Source of the DNA: Aurelia coerulea
Lineage: Eukaryota > Cnidaria > Scyphozoa > Semaeostomeae > Ulmaridae
NCBI GenBank assembly: GCA_039566865.1
Contig: CM076949.1
Span: forward strand, 3,200,501-3,264,500
Direction: 5' to 3'
Length of the DNA stretch: 64,000 nt
Below are positions 30,501-40,300 of the stretch, piece by piece. The notes beneath the pieces were generated by a model. It saw only the letters and a list, made by a program, of their open reading frames with translations. It made no database searches and was not told the DNA's origin. The first letter of the stretch is position 1, and each line of letters begins with the position of its first letter. The translations under genes were made by a program, and so were the position numbers.

Positions 30501-33500
30501 TTGGCTAAGATTTAGATTCACATATGTCCCTCTGACACCCTGGATACTGGATGTGCCTCATTCCACTAATATTTGGTGCAAAATCACAATTTACACACCG
30601 CTGTTATTATAATAACTACTGTTGAGGCATGGGACCTACAATCCTGGCCAAAAGAAGCTGGGACGCAGGCAAATTTCAGTGTCTTCATGATGTTTCCTAA
30701 AATATCGAGGAGAAAACATACGTTTAGAGTCTCCTAATCCCCCCTTCCCCCTACTTCAATGTTGAGAAGGTCGAAAGGCGTTTGATTCAAGCAACTTTGA
30801 GAAGGGGGGAGCGGGGGGCACGTAATCAAAGACCGAAGTAGTGCAATTTTATGATTTGTCCCAAGTATTTTGGCCAAGATTGTCTGAAAAATTGCTTTCA
30901 CTACCTATCATATATGTTTCTATGAATCCAAATCTACTTGTATCAGACAATTTCTTTCACTATGAATGGATAGCCACTAACTGTGGGCTTAACTCCAGAG
31001 TACTTCAGATGTTAATGTTTTCATTGTTACTGGTTCATCCATCAGAACTATGACGTCATCAAATTATGCAAAATTTTCCCATGACGTTCAGCGAAACTCC
31101 TCTTGTGCACGAAACCTGGCAATGATTTTGGCCTGAAAACATCACAGTTATCAAAGAGAACTGAAAACAAAGTTCCTTTTGAATCAGTGCAAATTCTGCG
31201 CCTCCGCAGTGCAATTGTCTTATTTTCAAATGTACCGTTAGCCAATTCTCTAACTATTCATTCATTTTCAATGAGATTAAATTCGCTCCACCAAACTTGC
31301 ATTCACCCTGGACGGCATTGAATGGTCTATTGTGCCCGATGAATTGTAATCCACAACTTTTTGTTGAAGAAGAATATACCTGTTGCATAGCAGCAAGGCG
31401 GATTTGCAATGTCTGGAAAATTGAGAAAGGGATCAAATTTGTCAACGCCGCTCCCTACTTTAAACATTAATAACGTCGGCAACGTTTGCCCTATTCTAAC
31501 AAATTTTGTCTCATTTTAATGAGAAAAATGAGCTTTATTAGCCTATAGCAGTATTTGCATCGATATTTTCGTGAAATATGATTTCTGACGGTTCTCAATA
31601 GAGTTCAAAAGAAACTTATCCGGAACTGTTTATTTTAAGTTTTTTAATTTTGGAGCGCCGTGACATTTCCACCTTCCGGGCAATTTTTACTTGGTTTTTT
31701 TGCATGAATAGGAAGACTTTGATGTTAAAATGTGGAATCAGACGAATTTGCCAAAAAAGCGTGACTTATCCCAAAATTATGGGGCATTTTTCTGTGGAGC
31801 GCCGTTGTGAGAACCGAAGAATTCACAAGAAACCGGACCTCAAACAATGAGCCCAAAAGCTTTCTTGCAATGATAAGTCATGTTCAAAGAGCAGCGGAGT
31901 ACACAATCTTACGATAGCGGAAGAAAGCTCAGAATCCTAATGTATGTCACTTTTTATAAGGGAATCTTTATGTGAGTGAAAATTGCAGCAATTTTGCCAC
32001 GCCCATTTTTAAGAAGGTGCTCAGCGAATTTGACGAACAACGCCTATTTCGGCATAGATAGCTGAGAACTCACTTCTTGTGTTGGGGATGACGGTGTTAA
32101 AATTTCACACAGAAATCTCTATGGGTTCTCAAGCTATGAGGTATTATTTGTTAACAATCATTTTCAGACAATCCTGGCCAAAAGAAGCTGGGACGCAGGC
32201 AAATTTCAGTGTCTTCATGATGTTTCCTAAAATATCGAGGAGAAAACATACGTTTAGAGTCTCCTAATCCCCCCTTCCCCCTACTTCAATGTTGAGAAGG
32301 TCGAAAGGCGTTTGATTCAAGCAACTTTGAGAAGGGGGGAGCGGGGGGCACGTAATCAAAGACCGAAGTAGTGCAATTTTATGATTTGTCCCAAGTATTT
32401 TGGCCAAGATTGTAGTTCGAAGGGTCTGCACCCTATCTTCTCAGCGTATCAAACTGAGTATCCGTACCAAGTTTCATGCAAATATCACAATGTGCAGCAA
32501 TGTTATCATAACAACCACTGTGAAGGTCTGGAAACTAGTACCCCAGTCTAAAAATAGCTTTAGGGGGCAAATTTTTAAAGGGGTCTGTATCCTATCTTTT
32601 TCACCGTATCAAACTGTGTATCCTTACCAAGCTTCATGCTAATGTCACAATTTGCAGCAATGTTATTACAACAACCAATGTGAAGGCCTGGAAACTAGAA
32701 CCCCAGTCTAAAAATAGCTTTAGGGGGCAAATTTTCGAAGGGGTCTGTATCCTATCTTTTTCAGCGTATCAAACTGTGTATCCTTACCAAGTTTCATGCA
32801 AATATCACAATGTGCAGTAATGTTATCATAACAACTACTGTGAAGGCCTGGAAACTAGTACCCCAGTCTAAAAATAGCTTTAGGGGGCAAACTTTCGAAG
32901 GGGTCTGTATCCTATCTTTTTCAGTGTATCAAACTGTGTATCCTTACCAAGTTTCATGCTAATATCACAATTTGCAGGAATGTTATCATAACAACCACTG
33001 TGAAGGCCTGGAAACTAGTACCCCAGTCTAAAAATAGCTTTAGGGGGCAAATTTTCGAAGGGGTCTGTATCCTATCTTTTTCAGCGTATCAAACTGTGTA
33101 TCCTTGCCAAGTTTCATGTAAATATCACAATGTGCAGCAATGTTATCATAACAACGACTGTGAAGGCCAGGAAACTAGTACCCCAGTCTAAAAATAGCAC
33201 TAGGGGGCATTTTTTCGAAGGGGTCTGTATCCTATCTTTAGCAGCGTATCAAAATGTGTATCCTTACCAAGTTTCATGTAAATATCACGATGTGCAGCAA
33301 TTTTATCATAACAACCACCGTGAAGGCCTGGAAACTAGTACCCCAGTCTAAAAATAGCTTTAGGGGGCATTTTTTCGAAGGGGTCTGCATCCTATCTTTT
33401 TCAGCGTATCAAACTGTTTATCTTTACCAATTTTCATGCTTCTATCACAATGTGCACGATTTTTTCACTAACAGCCCTGACTATCATACAAACATCAACA

Positions 33501-34773
33501 AATCACAGGGAAACCAGGTGTTTAAATAAATATTTTTCTTGTATCAGTTGCTATCTATGGTTTTATGCTATGGAAAGCATGGCACTTTGTGCACACCGGA
33601 GGTGTGTAGAGCAGCACAGCATGGCTTGGCACACCAGAGATTTCAATCTAGGCTATTTAGAATAAACAAAGGAATTTCTCCTTGCATGCCAGAGATTTCA
33701 TCAAAAGTGCCATACTCCGCAGACTGGTGCAAACTAACTCAATGATAGAGGACCTGGGCAAAAATTGCATGCCCTTCTTTCAAACTGTCCTCCATAAAAT
33801 TGAACTCGTTTCTTTGTTTTATATCTGTTTATCATATTGCTTTTCCATATTAATAATATATTGATTTTCTGTAATGGTGTCTTCCTATTAGTTAGTTTCC
33901 TTTTTCTGATGTTTACTTATTTGTCTGCATTGGTATTTTTTGATTAATTGTTTGAAGTGGAATTTAAAAGGTCAACACTGAAGTGGATCTTTCTAAATAT
34001 TCTTTTACCAAGCCTATGTGACAGAGATATGTTGCTTACTGGAGAAACCAATAGTTGCAAATTGTTTCTTGCAGTTTGTGATGGTGCAGTGTATCCCAGG
34101 TGTTAAGATGACAATGGGAGGCACAAAAGAGCCATGTGCAAGTGTAAAGCTAACAAGCATTGGAGTGATAAATGAAGAGCTGAACAGAAGCCATACGACT
34201 ACCATCACAGAATTTCTTGAGAGAACGATCAAAGTACCTAAGGACAGGTATGTTTTGTTTCTAAAAATCTGCATAAAAATCATGGTGGGCAAAATGGTTT
34301 GTGATATATAAAGAATAGAATATTAGAACTATTTTCAAACTTACATGAAGTTCCACAATTCTATTGTTCCAATCACCTGTTTTGGAAATTTCAGGCAATC
34401 TTTAAAGAACGGAGTCCTGGTCTGTCATTTTGCTGTTGGTATTCCTAGTCCCATCGCATCAAATCTGAACCCTGTGTAATCAAATTCCTCTTCAAAGCAG
34501 ATAGATCCCAGCATAGTATTAAGAAATTTCCAAAAATTCATTGCACCAGGTAACAATGCAAGTGTTATAATCTAGGTGCAAGGTGTAATAATCTGGAGGA
34601 AGAAGCTACCATAAATGTTCTATTTCATTTGTTTTAAGCCTAAAACTCCCCAGTTTACATTCTGTTATTCAGATATACATTTCTCTCCCTTTTGTAGAAT
34701 GTATGTCAATTTCTTTGATGGGCAGAGAGATATGATTGGCTGGAATGGTGAACTTTTCAAGAAAAAGTCATAA
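27430..34773 (+). CDS. Macrophage migration inhibitory factor family protein, three exons
   Basis: Small trimeric tautomerase-fold protein; family members have keto-enol tautomerase activity through Pro1 and cytokine-like roles in vertebrates. Exons 27430-27537, 34075-34247, 34698-34773 give 118 aa, close to the usual ~115. MPTFVVETNL supplies the catalytic proline after Met removal. Lys32/Lys33 sit in LLKKPEQ; MTMGGTKEPCASVKLTSIG is the family core; the end reads MYVNFFDGQRDMIGWNG. Only the first Cys of the vertebrate CxxC redox motif is present (C57-A-S-V), as in D-dopachrome tautomerase and many invertebrate members. The gene is divergent with PEP phosphomutase, and its 6.5-kb first intron is filled by a foldback element. 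Assignment to MIF rather than DDT is not settled from sequence alone. Confidence 0.93.
27620..28850. repeat. 160-bp tandem array, left arm
   Basis: Seven to eight units, each with a 'gccccct' block (27743, 27901, about 28061, 28219, 28376, 28541), 'tttttagattggggtacta' and 'aggatacacagtttgatac'. Reverse-complementary to the array at 32415-33470. Confidence 0.92.
29007..29215 (+). mobile_element. tRNA-derived SINE, best-preserved copy
   Basis: Box A TGGCGCAGTGG at 29015-29025 and box B GGTTCGATACC at 29068-29078, spaced as in tRNA genes, followed by an unrelated body ('cttgagcgtcatgacaaggg', 'tgatcccagcgcttggcgct'). Decayed relatives lie at about 1379, 10690, 24862 and 41088. No tRNA cloverleaf is expected to form across the whole unit. 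Confidence 0.88.
29600..30087 (-). pseudogene. Broken protein-like frame inside the foldback element
   Basis: In one minus-strand frame a protein-like stretch (MKNAYLQGVEEGFETGANGK..., with a Cys-rich SLCSICQEASNECE segment and DQLKKFQAVG) runs into a TAA, a short segment, a second TAA, and then another protein-like stretch (FHKWYNNIYDRYHYQEQQ...). Same-frame continuity across two stops suggests a decayed coding sequence. I do not recognise the family; it could be a remnant of the element's own protein or a captured gene piece. Confidence 0.35.
30108..30375. repeat. Dispersed repeat with 'CAGTAAAACCCCGCACATAA' end
   Basis: Begins 'cagtaaaaccccgcacataa' and contains an internal inverted pair around 'gaggggcgtttcactcc' / 'ggagtgaaatgcccctc' (30143 and 30270). 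Related words occur near 140, 660, 19499 and 19952. Confidence 0.65.
30638..30883. repeat. 246-bp direct repeat, left copy
   Basis: Begins ACAATCCTGGCCAAAA and ends TTTTGGCCAAGATTGT, so the unit itself has inverted ends. By eye it is identical to 32168-32413 across its length. Confidence 0.92.
32168..32413. repeat. 246-bp direct repeat, right copy
   Basis: Offset 1,530 bp from the left copy. Directly abuts the right-arm 160-bp array. The left copy is preceded by a fragment resembling that array (gctgttattataataacta), so the pair appears to have entered array sequence. Confidence 0.92.
32415..33470. repeat. 160-bp tandem array, right arm
   Basis: 'gggtctgtatcctatc' or a variant recurs at exactly 160-bp steps (32581, 32741, 32901, 33061, 33221, 33381). 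Open frames through it (32400-33529) are repeat artefacts. Confidence 0.95.
33486..34074. other. End of MIF intron 1
   Basis: No gene. AT-rich, with dispersed-repeat words shared with 26300-26400 ('ccagagattt'). Confidence 0.4.
34075..34247 (+). CDS. MIF exon 2
   Basis: 173 bp, FVMVQCIPGVKMTMGGTKEP then CASVKLTSIGVINEELNRSH; acceptor TTGCAG, donor GTATGT; ends with two bases of Arg94. Confidence 0.94.
34698..34773 (+). CDS. MIF exon 3 (terminal)
   Basis: MYVNFFDGQRDMIGWNGELF then KKKS and a TAA stop; acceptor TTGTAG. Confidence 0.92.
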
Positions 34774-35106
34774 GGTTATCAATGACTTTATGTAGCTTGA
34801 TGTTTGGCAGATCAATGTTGAAAGTAAAGATCTTAAGTGTAAACTAAAACCTGTTGTCTTTTAACAAGCTTGCATTCTGTACAGTTCTCACTTCAAGCTT
34901 GATGCAGTATTTTCTTCGTATCTTTTCTAAGGCCCTAGGATTTGAACAAGTTTCTCACTTGTTCTCAGTGAATTTACAGACAAGCTTCCATGTCACTTCT
35001 TGTATATAATTACAATACCATCCACCTGGCAGTACTTCCATTTGAAAAAAGAAATTTGATCTAACTTTTTTGCTATTTTTGCAAGCGTGGAAAACATCTT
35101 GAGTAA

Positions 35107-35631
35107 GACTACCCTCACATGAGCAAACTCAAACTGGTCTGAGTTTCAAATCGGTTTGAGTTTCAATTCGGTCTGCGGTCTAAGCCCTTGGAGTGCTCAC
35201 ATGACGCAGGCGAATTGAAACTCAGGTCGACCTGAGATTCGTTTCGGTTCTCAGGTCGGTTTGAGTTTTCAGGTCGACCTGAGATTTTCATGTGAGCAGA
35301 AACTTTTTTTTTAAACAGAAAAATTTTTGTGAGCAAAAAAATTGAAATTTCAAAACAAGTGTGAATGACATTCCTTGCGTTCCTTTGGCAATCAAAACAA
35401 TCAAGATAAATCTTCAACAATGCAATCATAATTGTTCTGAATGACAGGGGAATGCGCGCATTGTTTGTATTCAGGAAATGTTTGTCAAATGCGCATGTGC
35501 AGAGCAAGTGAGCTGAACTCAAACCGATCTGAGAATGTTCATGTGAGGGGGAGGGAAATTAGCAGACACAGCCAAATTTCAAACCGATCTGAAACTCAGA
35601 TCGGTCTGAGTTTTCTCATGTGAGGGTAGTC
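35107..35631. mobile_element. Harbinger-type MITE with TAA target duplication
   Basis: 525 bp. Ends GACTACCCTCACATGAG and CTCATGTGAGGGTAGTC; TAA on both sides (35104-35106, 35632-35634). The interior repeats 'ctgagtttcaa' / 'aaaccgatctgag' words in both orientations. Lies between the convergent MIF gene and the unknown coiled-coil gene. Confidence 0.9.
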
Positions 35632-35938
35632 TAAGTCAAAACATGTATACTGTAAAGAAAGAAGATTGATCAGCAAATACCAATTCACTTTTCAGAGCTG
35701 TAACTTCAATGTACATTAAAAATAGCTGTCCAAGTTTTTATGCTTGGCAAATTTTCAGTTTCAATGAGACTTCAGATGAATAGCTTTCAGAGAGATTTTT
35801 GGCCATAAATCGGTCATGCAAAAATGTCCTTCCTTGGTATAGTTCTCAGAACCGTTATTCTCAAACAGCTGATAATGAGAATAAGAGGACAAATGACTAT
35901 TTATCTTTTACCAAGAATATTTCTCTTTATGGCAAATA

Positions 35939-36218
35939 TTAACATTCATCAAAAGATATTTTATTCAAGAAGGTCTTATCAACAGTTATTTCATCAAAAT
36001 TCTTCTCCCAAAACTCTTCAGGTAGGAAGTTTGATGATTTCAGGAATTCTTCATCTTTCATTGTAACAACAAATTTAAGCAACGATACATCAACATCTTC
36101 TCGATTTCTCTTGGGAGATGGTGGTCGAAGTGATGGAAGTACATCCATTGTATTGTCATCCACCTTTCCAACTCTTTTCATAGCTTGAATTAAACTTGTG
36201 ATGCCTTGCTTTGGGTTC
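35939..36218 (-). CDS. Unknown coiled-coil protein exon 5 (terminal)
   Basis: 280 bp, from NPKQGITSLIQAMKRVGKVD to FLNKISFDEC and TAA; acceptor TTTTAG. Confidence 0.85.
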
Positions 36219-39200
36219 CTAAAAGGACGTAATTAGTTATTGGCATCATATACACATTTTTTATTGGAAAATAGTTCTACAAGTGCTAATTTGAGAGCTA
36301 AAACTCCAGTACCATGTGCTATGTAATGAGAAAATTGTTACAGTAACAAAATGGCAGATTTGAAAACATGGTTTGATGATATAATTTATATCATACCGGG
36401 TGAGTCAAAAAAGAATCCCTGTTTGAAAGAACACAGATCCCTTGATATGAAGACAATAATGTTGGAAAATATGTCATTCACTTGTGAACATGTTTAAGTA
36501 TATTCTAAATTTTACCTGCCTGAAATCAGTCACTCCGTTCTGAAATTATAAGAGATTTTCTCGAGGAAGCCCCTCCAAGAAACTTCCAAAAACTGTATAA
36601 AATCACGACCAAATTTCTCGTATGTCTATGCCTTATAGCAATGGCGTGTACATGCTTTGGCAGCACGTTTATCCCTTTGGGAGATGAAAATTTCGTCCTA
36701 TCGGCAAAAAAAGATCATTCCGGACGATTTCATCTTTTCAAGAGGATAAAACATACCAGAATGTGTTGAACTCGTTGAGATAAGGCAGAATGCTCGGGAA
36801 GTGTTGCTCGTTGTTCTGAGCCTGTTTTGAAGATTTCTCGAAAGGGCTTTCTGAAGATAATCCCTCGTAACTTCAGAATGGAGTGGCCGATTTCAGTCAG
36901 GTAAATATTGACGTCCATTTGAACATGTCTGCTGCTAAACGTCATGTTTCCCTATATCATCGCCTTGATATTCGGGGAATGGTTATTTTTCAAGCAGGGA
37001 TTCTTTTCATTGACTCACCCGGTATATTGTAGAAGAATATTTCTAAAAAGATGAAACTTACTGTTTATTGTTTTTGGCCACAGACTTTTGAGCAATAGCA
37101 GCTTTCTTTGCCGGCACTGGAAAAGTTATGAAATTGTTATACTCTTAAAGCTCCATGGACAAATATATTTTTAGCTGTGAAGTTTGAAGTTCTCGTCAAA
37201 GAATTGTCAGAGTTTGAAAATAGGGAGGGATTTGAGGCCAGAGCTACGGAAAGGGAATTTTGAGCAACGTTTTTTGTTTCAAATCGTACGGACATCACTT
37301 TTACGTCACTAGATAGTCTGTTCCTTTCTGACTTCAAACCTAAAGGCCTCATCATGTTCATATTATGTTTTCTTTCACGCTTACAAACAGGGGTGCCGGA
37401 CAGAGCACATTTTTAGGGGGAAGAAACTAAAAATTTGAGGGTAAAACAATAGGAAAATAAGAAATTCCTGCCAAAAACGGGTGGAAGAGCACATTTTTAG
37501 GGGAACCAAAAAGGAATCACGAGGTGTGTTCACATGGAGAAGAAGGACTAGGGGACACTGCTTTGATAAGCTTAGTTTCTCAGCATCCTAAAACTACCTT
37601 CGGATGCTAGGTACAAGTACAGAAAAAAGATTTTCCCTACCAGGTTTTGCTTTCCTCGGTTGTCTCTTCGTTTCTGCAGGCTTCATTTTCTGTGTTTCAT
37701 GCTGCAAGAAAAATCATTCTGAAAAGATTATGTTATACCATGAGCAACAGGAGACATCAATCAATTACGTGCCTTGGTAGATAAGAGAATAACTTGTCAC
37801 GACCACAAATTCTGAATGCTTAGCCCAAAGAGATTAAATTAGCCGAACAAATCCAAGCGTTTAATGGGATGGGCCAACTTGCAGCGATTATGTTTGTAGT
37901 TACCAACTATATCATAACATAATAGGTGAAATGGTAACCAATCTATGCCAAACTTTACAAAACTTGCAAAACCATGACCCAAAATCTACAACAAAACTAA
38001 TGAAAATGGTACCCTGTCGGGCGTCACGTCCCAGTTACTCCCATCATAGGTAGTAGCCCCTCACACATACCTTAACATTGACCACAACTAATTTGTCATT
38101 TCCAGGCAAGGTATCTATTGTCAAACCCTGTGGAACAATTGGCTGATTTTGGGCAACTGCACTTCTTTGAGGCATGTCTGAAACTTTTGGCATCATATTT
38201 TGCTGCAGATCTGTTATTTTGGTAGCTGACATCGGATTTCTTGTACTCTGTCCGCCATGTGTTGCCATGGGTAATCGGAAAGGCGTAGCAACCGACAATG
38301 GAAATACCTGTGTTGTTTTTGTAACGTTGTTTCCAGCTGAAAACTTTTCCACGTTAAACCCTTTCACCGTTTGCACTGATGCAACTACGTTGTGCGCACG
38401 TCGCGGGTTATTTTTAGCAATGGCTTTAGACAGATTTTCCAGAATTTGGGAGAACTGTCTGGTTGATTTTGCATTTTGAGACTCTGTGGAGTGGACCACT
38501 TTTGCTGATACGACAGACTTCTTTTGGCTCTCCGTTCCTTGAAAAGCTATTGCAGTTCTATCGGTCTCTTTGAATTCTCTACCTATAGAACTGATCAATT
38601 TGGCATGTCCAACAGAATTCTTTTCGCCTTCCTTTCCTTGAACAGTGACAGAAGCTTTTTCAGTTTGCACCATCGCTCTGCTTTCTGTCACAACGAAAGA
38701 TTCGGTTGTGTCACAGACATTATTATGGTTTGTCTCTTTGATTTTGCCCATCAGGATTTTCTGCACCTTGAATGCGCTTAAAAGCCTCTTTTGTTGTGAA
38801 ACGAGTTTCGCTGCTTTTACTTTTAATTCATTTTGTGACAAACCAGGCTCCAGTTGTGACAGTGACTGTGAAAAGGAAATTTTTAATTCCGATAGTGATG
38901 TTTTCTCTTTTATTAATTCCTGGTTCACTTTTGTCAGGTTCGTTTTGATTTTGTCCAAAATTGGCTTCAATGATAACATCGCTGAAGAACTGGAACCTAA
39001 AACAAGACAGAGAGTAATATTATTTCAATGTCTGACTTCACCCGGGGGGGGGGGTGGGGGGTACTGAGTATATTTTGCTGACGGAATGTGCACTCCTTCC
39101 CGGGTATCGTTTCCGCCTCTTTTTTCTAACGCCGGGTATCAAAACGAAGCAATTTTTCTAAAGCCGGTTAAAAGACTTTGTGAAGGATTAAACCTTTACC

Positions 39201-39875
39201 GGTACAGTGTAAACATGGCCTAAAGGCCAGTTTCCAGTCAATGGAATTTTCCGCGCGGCGGAATTTTACACAATAAAATTTCATTCAACCCTAAATTCCT
39301 ATTCAATTACAGAGTGACATTTTCTCTTGTAAACAAAAGAATTTCCGTCCGCTCGGAAAATTCCACTGACTGGAAATTGGCCTTTAGACCCCGTTTACAC
39401 TGCACGCACCGCACCGGGTACATTTTTGGATCCGTAACAACAGTGTAGCGGATCAGCTCCCGTTTACACCGTTCCTACTAAGCCATGACACTTTCTTTCA
39501 CTTTTGCTCCTTCTGTCTTTAGAATAATTTTTACTGGAGTACTGGAGTAGTGCAAACGCACTTATGCCGTAATACTGGCAACAACTTTGTAATGGATCAA
39601 AACTGTACCGGCAGTAAACATGGCCTAAAACTTGCGACAACAAAGGTCAACAAGTTCTCTATCTAGTATGTACGGAACAAAGATATCCTGTGAAAGAAAG
39701 CAAATTGGAGTCGCTTATATTTTGTACCTTTCTTGCAAACTTCGTCTTCCAAGCCCTTTTGCAGGGCTTCAATCTCATTGAGAAGTGACGATACATCAAC
39801 ATTTGAAACCAATGGCCTATCTTTCACATTTTCAGATGCCAACATAGACTGAGATAAGGAATCTTCGCAGCTCAT
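35939..39875 (-). CDS. Unrecognised 489-aa coiled-coil, Ser/Thr-rich protein, five exons
   Basis: Exons 39875-39728, 38996-38071, 37701-37641, 37116-37062, 36218-35939: 1,470 bp, every join in phase with GT-AG. The N-terminus (MSCEDSLSQSMLASENVKDR) leads into a predicted coiled coil at residues about 29-140 (SLLNEIEALQKGLEDEVCKK, LDKIKTNLTKVNQELIKEKT, SQQKRLLSAFKVQKILMGKI). The middle is low-complexity, Ser/Thr/Gln-rich. A Lys/Ala/Pro-rich basic segment follows (KPAETKRQPRKAKPVPAKKA), then a possible nuclear signal SPKRNRE and an acidic-aromatic C-terminus (FLPEEFWEKNFDEI). No enzyme motif, signal peptide or membrane segment. This architecture is common in centrosome, spindle or kinetochore proteins, but I recognise no family and assign none. 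An in-frame GTG precedes the chosen ATG. Convergent with MIF, divergent with the peptide gene at 42-46 kb. Confidence 0.82.
36396..37022. mobile_element. TA-flanked MITE with TIR CCGGGTGAGTCAA
   Basis: 627 bp. Left CCGGGTGAGTCAAAAAAGAA tccctg; right end inverse, 'cagggattcttttcattgac' tcacccgg. TA at 36394-36395 and 37023-37024. Sits in intron 4 of the unknown coiled-coil gene. Confidence 0.9.
37062..37116 (-). CDS. Unknown coiled-coil protein exon 4
   Basis: 55 bp, (V)PAKKAAIAQKSVAKNNK; acceptor TTCCAG, donor GTAAGT. Lies 39 bp from a MITE end at 37022. Confidence 0.75.
37641..37701 (-). CDS. Unknown coiled-coil protein exon 3
   Basis: 61 bp, HETQKMKPAETKRQPRKAKP; acceptor TTGCAG, donor GTAGGG. 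Confidence 0.75.
38071..38996 (-). CDS. Unknown coiled-coil protein exon 2 (main exon)
   Basis: 926 bp, the longest host exon in the window. Holds most of the coiled coil and the whole Ser/Thr-rich linker, ending KLVVVNVK; acceptor TTTTAG, donor GTATGT. Confidence 0.85.
39041..39200. repeat. Fragment of the G-run MITE family
   Basis: G run at 39042-39061, then 'gtactgagtatattttgctg', the same body as 55400-55440 ('tagtatattttgctgacggg'). The right end is missing, so it is probably truncated. Confidence 0.6.
39225..39392. repeat. Inverted repeat, 168 bp
   Basis: 'ggccagtttccagtcaatgg' pairs with 'ccactgactggaaattggcc'; GCGC-rich tips ('ttccgcgcggcggaa'). It appears to interrupt another repeat, because 'gtgtaaacatggcctaaa' occurs on its left and 'cagtaaacatggcctaaaa' at 39611. 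Confidence 0.7.
39728..39875 (-). CDS. Unknown coiled-coil protein exon 1
   Basis: 49 codons plus one base; donor GTACAA. The start context 'ggggATGag' is ordinary. Confidence 0.75.
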
Positions 39876-40123
39876 CCCCACAGAGAGTAGTTTTGTTATA
39901 AAATATTATGGTTTGCTCTCTGCGTACTCTGTTTACTCCATTTATTTGCGAAGCAACGTTTCTTTCGGCGATGGAAGTTTACAAGTTTCAACAAGGGGAA
40001 TGAGCATGGCGTCATGACCTCAGTTTGCGCGCGAAAAATATGAATCGATGTCACGTGATTACTGGCTTTTGACTTTCATCGTGCTTTCATCTCATATCTC
40101 ATCATCTTGTCTCATCTCTTCTG

Positions 40124-40300
40124 TTTCGTTCGTTCGTTCGTTCGTTCGTTCGTTCGTTCGTTCGTTCGTTCGTTCGTTCGTTCGTTCGTTCGTTCGTTCG
40201 TTCGTTCGTTCGTTCATTCGTTCGTTCGTTCGTTCGTTAGTTCATTCATTCATGCATTCATTCATTCATTCATTCATTCATTCATTCATTCATTCATCCA
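40124..40300. repeat. Compound tetranucleotide microsatellite (TTCG)n / (ATTC)n
   Basis: About 27 TTCG units followed by about 14 ATTC units, roughly 250 bp upstream of the start codon of the unknown coiled-coil gene. The Ser-Phe-Val-Arg open frames across it are artefacts. Confidence 0.97.

Larger units (their letters stand above)
27615..33485. mobile_element. Foldback-type element (~5.9 kb) with 160-bp arrays in its inverted arms
   Basis: The left end AGTCAGGGCTGTTAG is matched in inverse at the right end (CTAACAGCCCTGACT, 33471-33485). Just inside each end lies an array of about seven 160-bp units, in opposite orientation in the two arms. The middle (28.85-32.4 kb) carries other insertions and a broken frame. 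This is the layout of Drosophila FB and Galileo elements (inverted repeats built from tandem units). A target duplication is not clear (ATTCATA against TATCATA at the edges). It sits wholly in MIF intron 1. Confidence 0.75.

Noticed and set aside
27615..33485. Two tandem arrays as a CRISPR-like structure
   Set aside because: Units are 160 bp without spacer/repeat alternation, the sequence is animal nuclear DNA, and the arrays form inverted arms of an element.
32400..33529. Repeated open frames (KAWKLVPQSKNSFRG...)
   Set aside because: They follow the 160-bp array with overlapping stops and starts; the same array is inverted at 27.6-28.9 kb without a matching coding strand.
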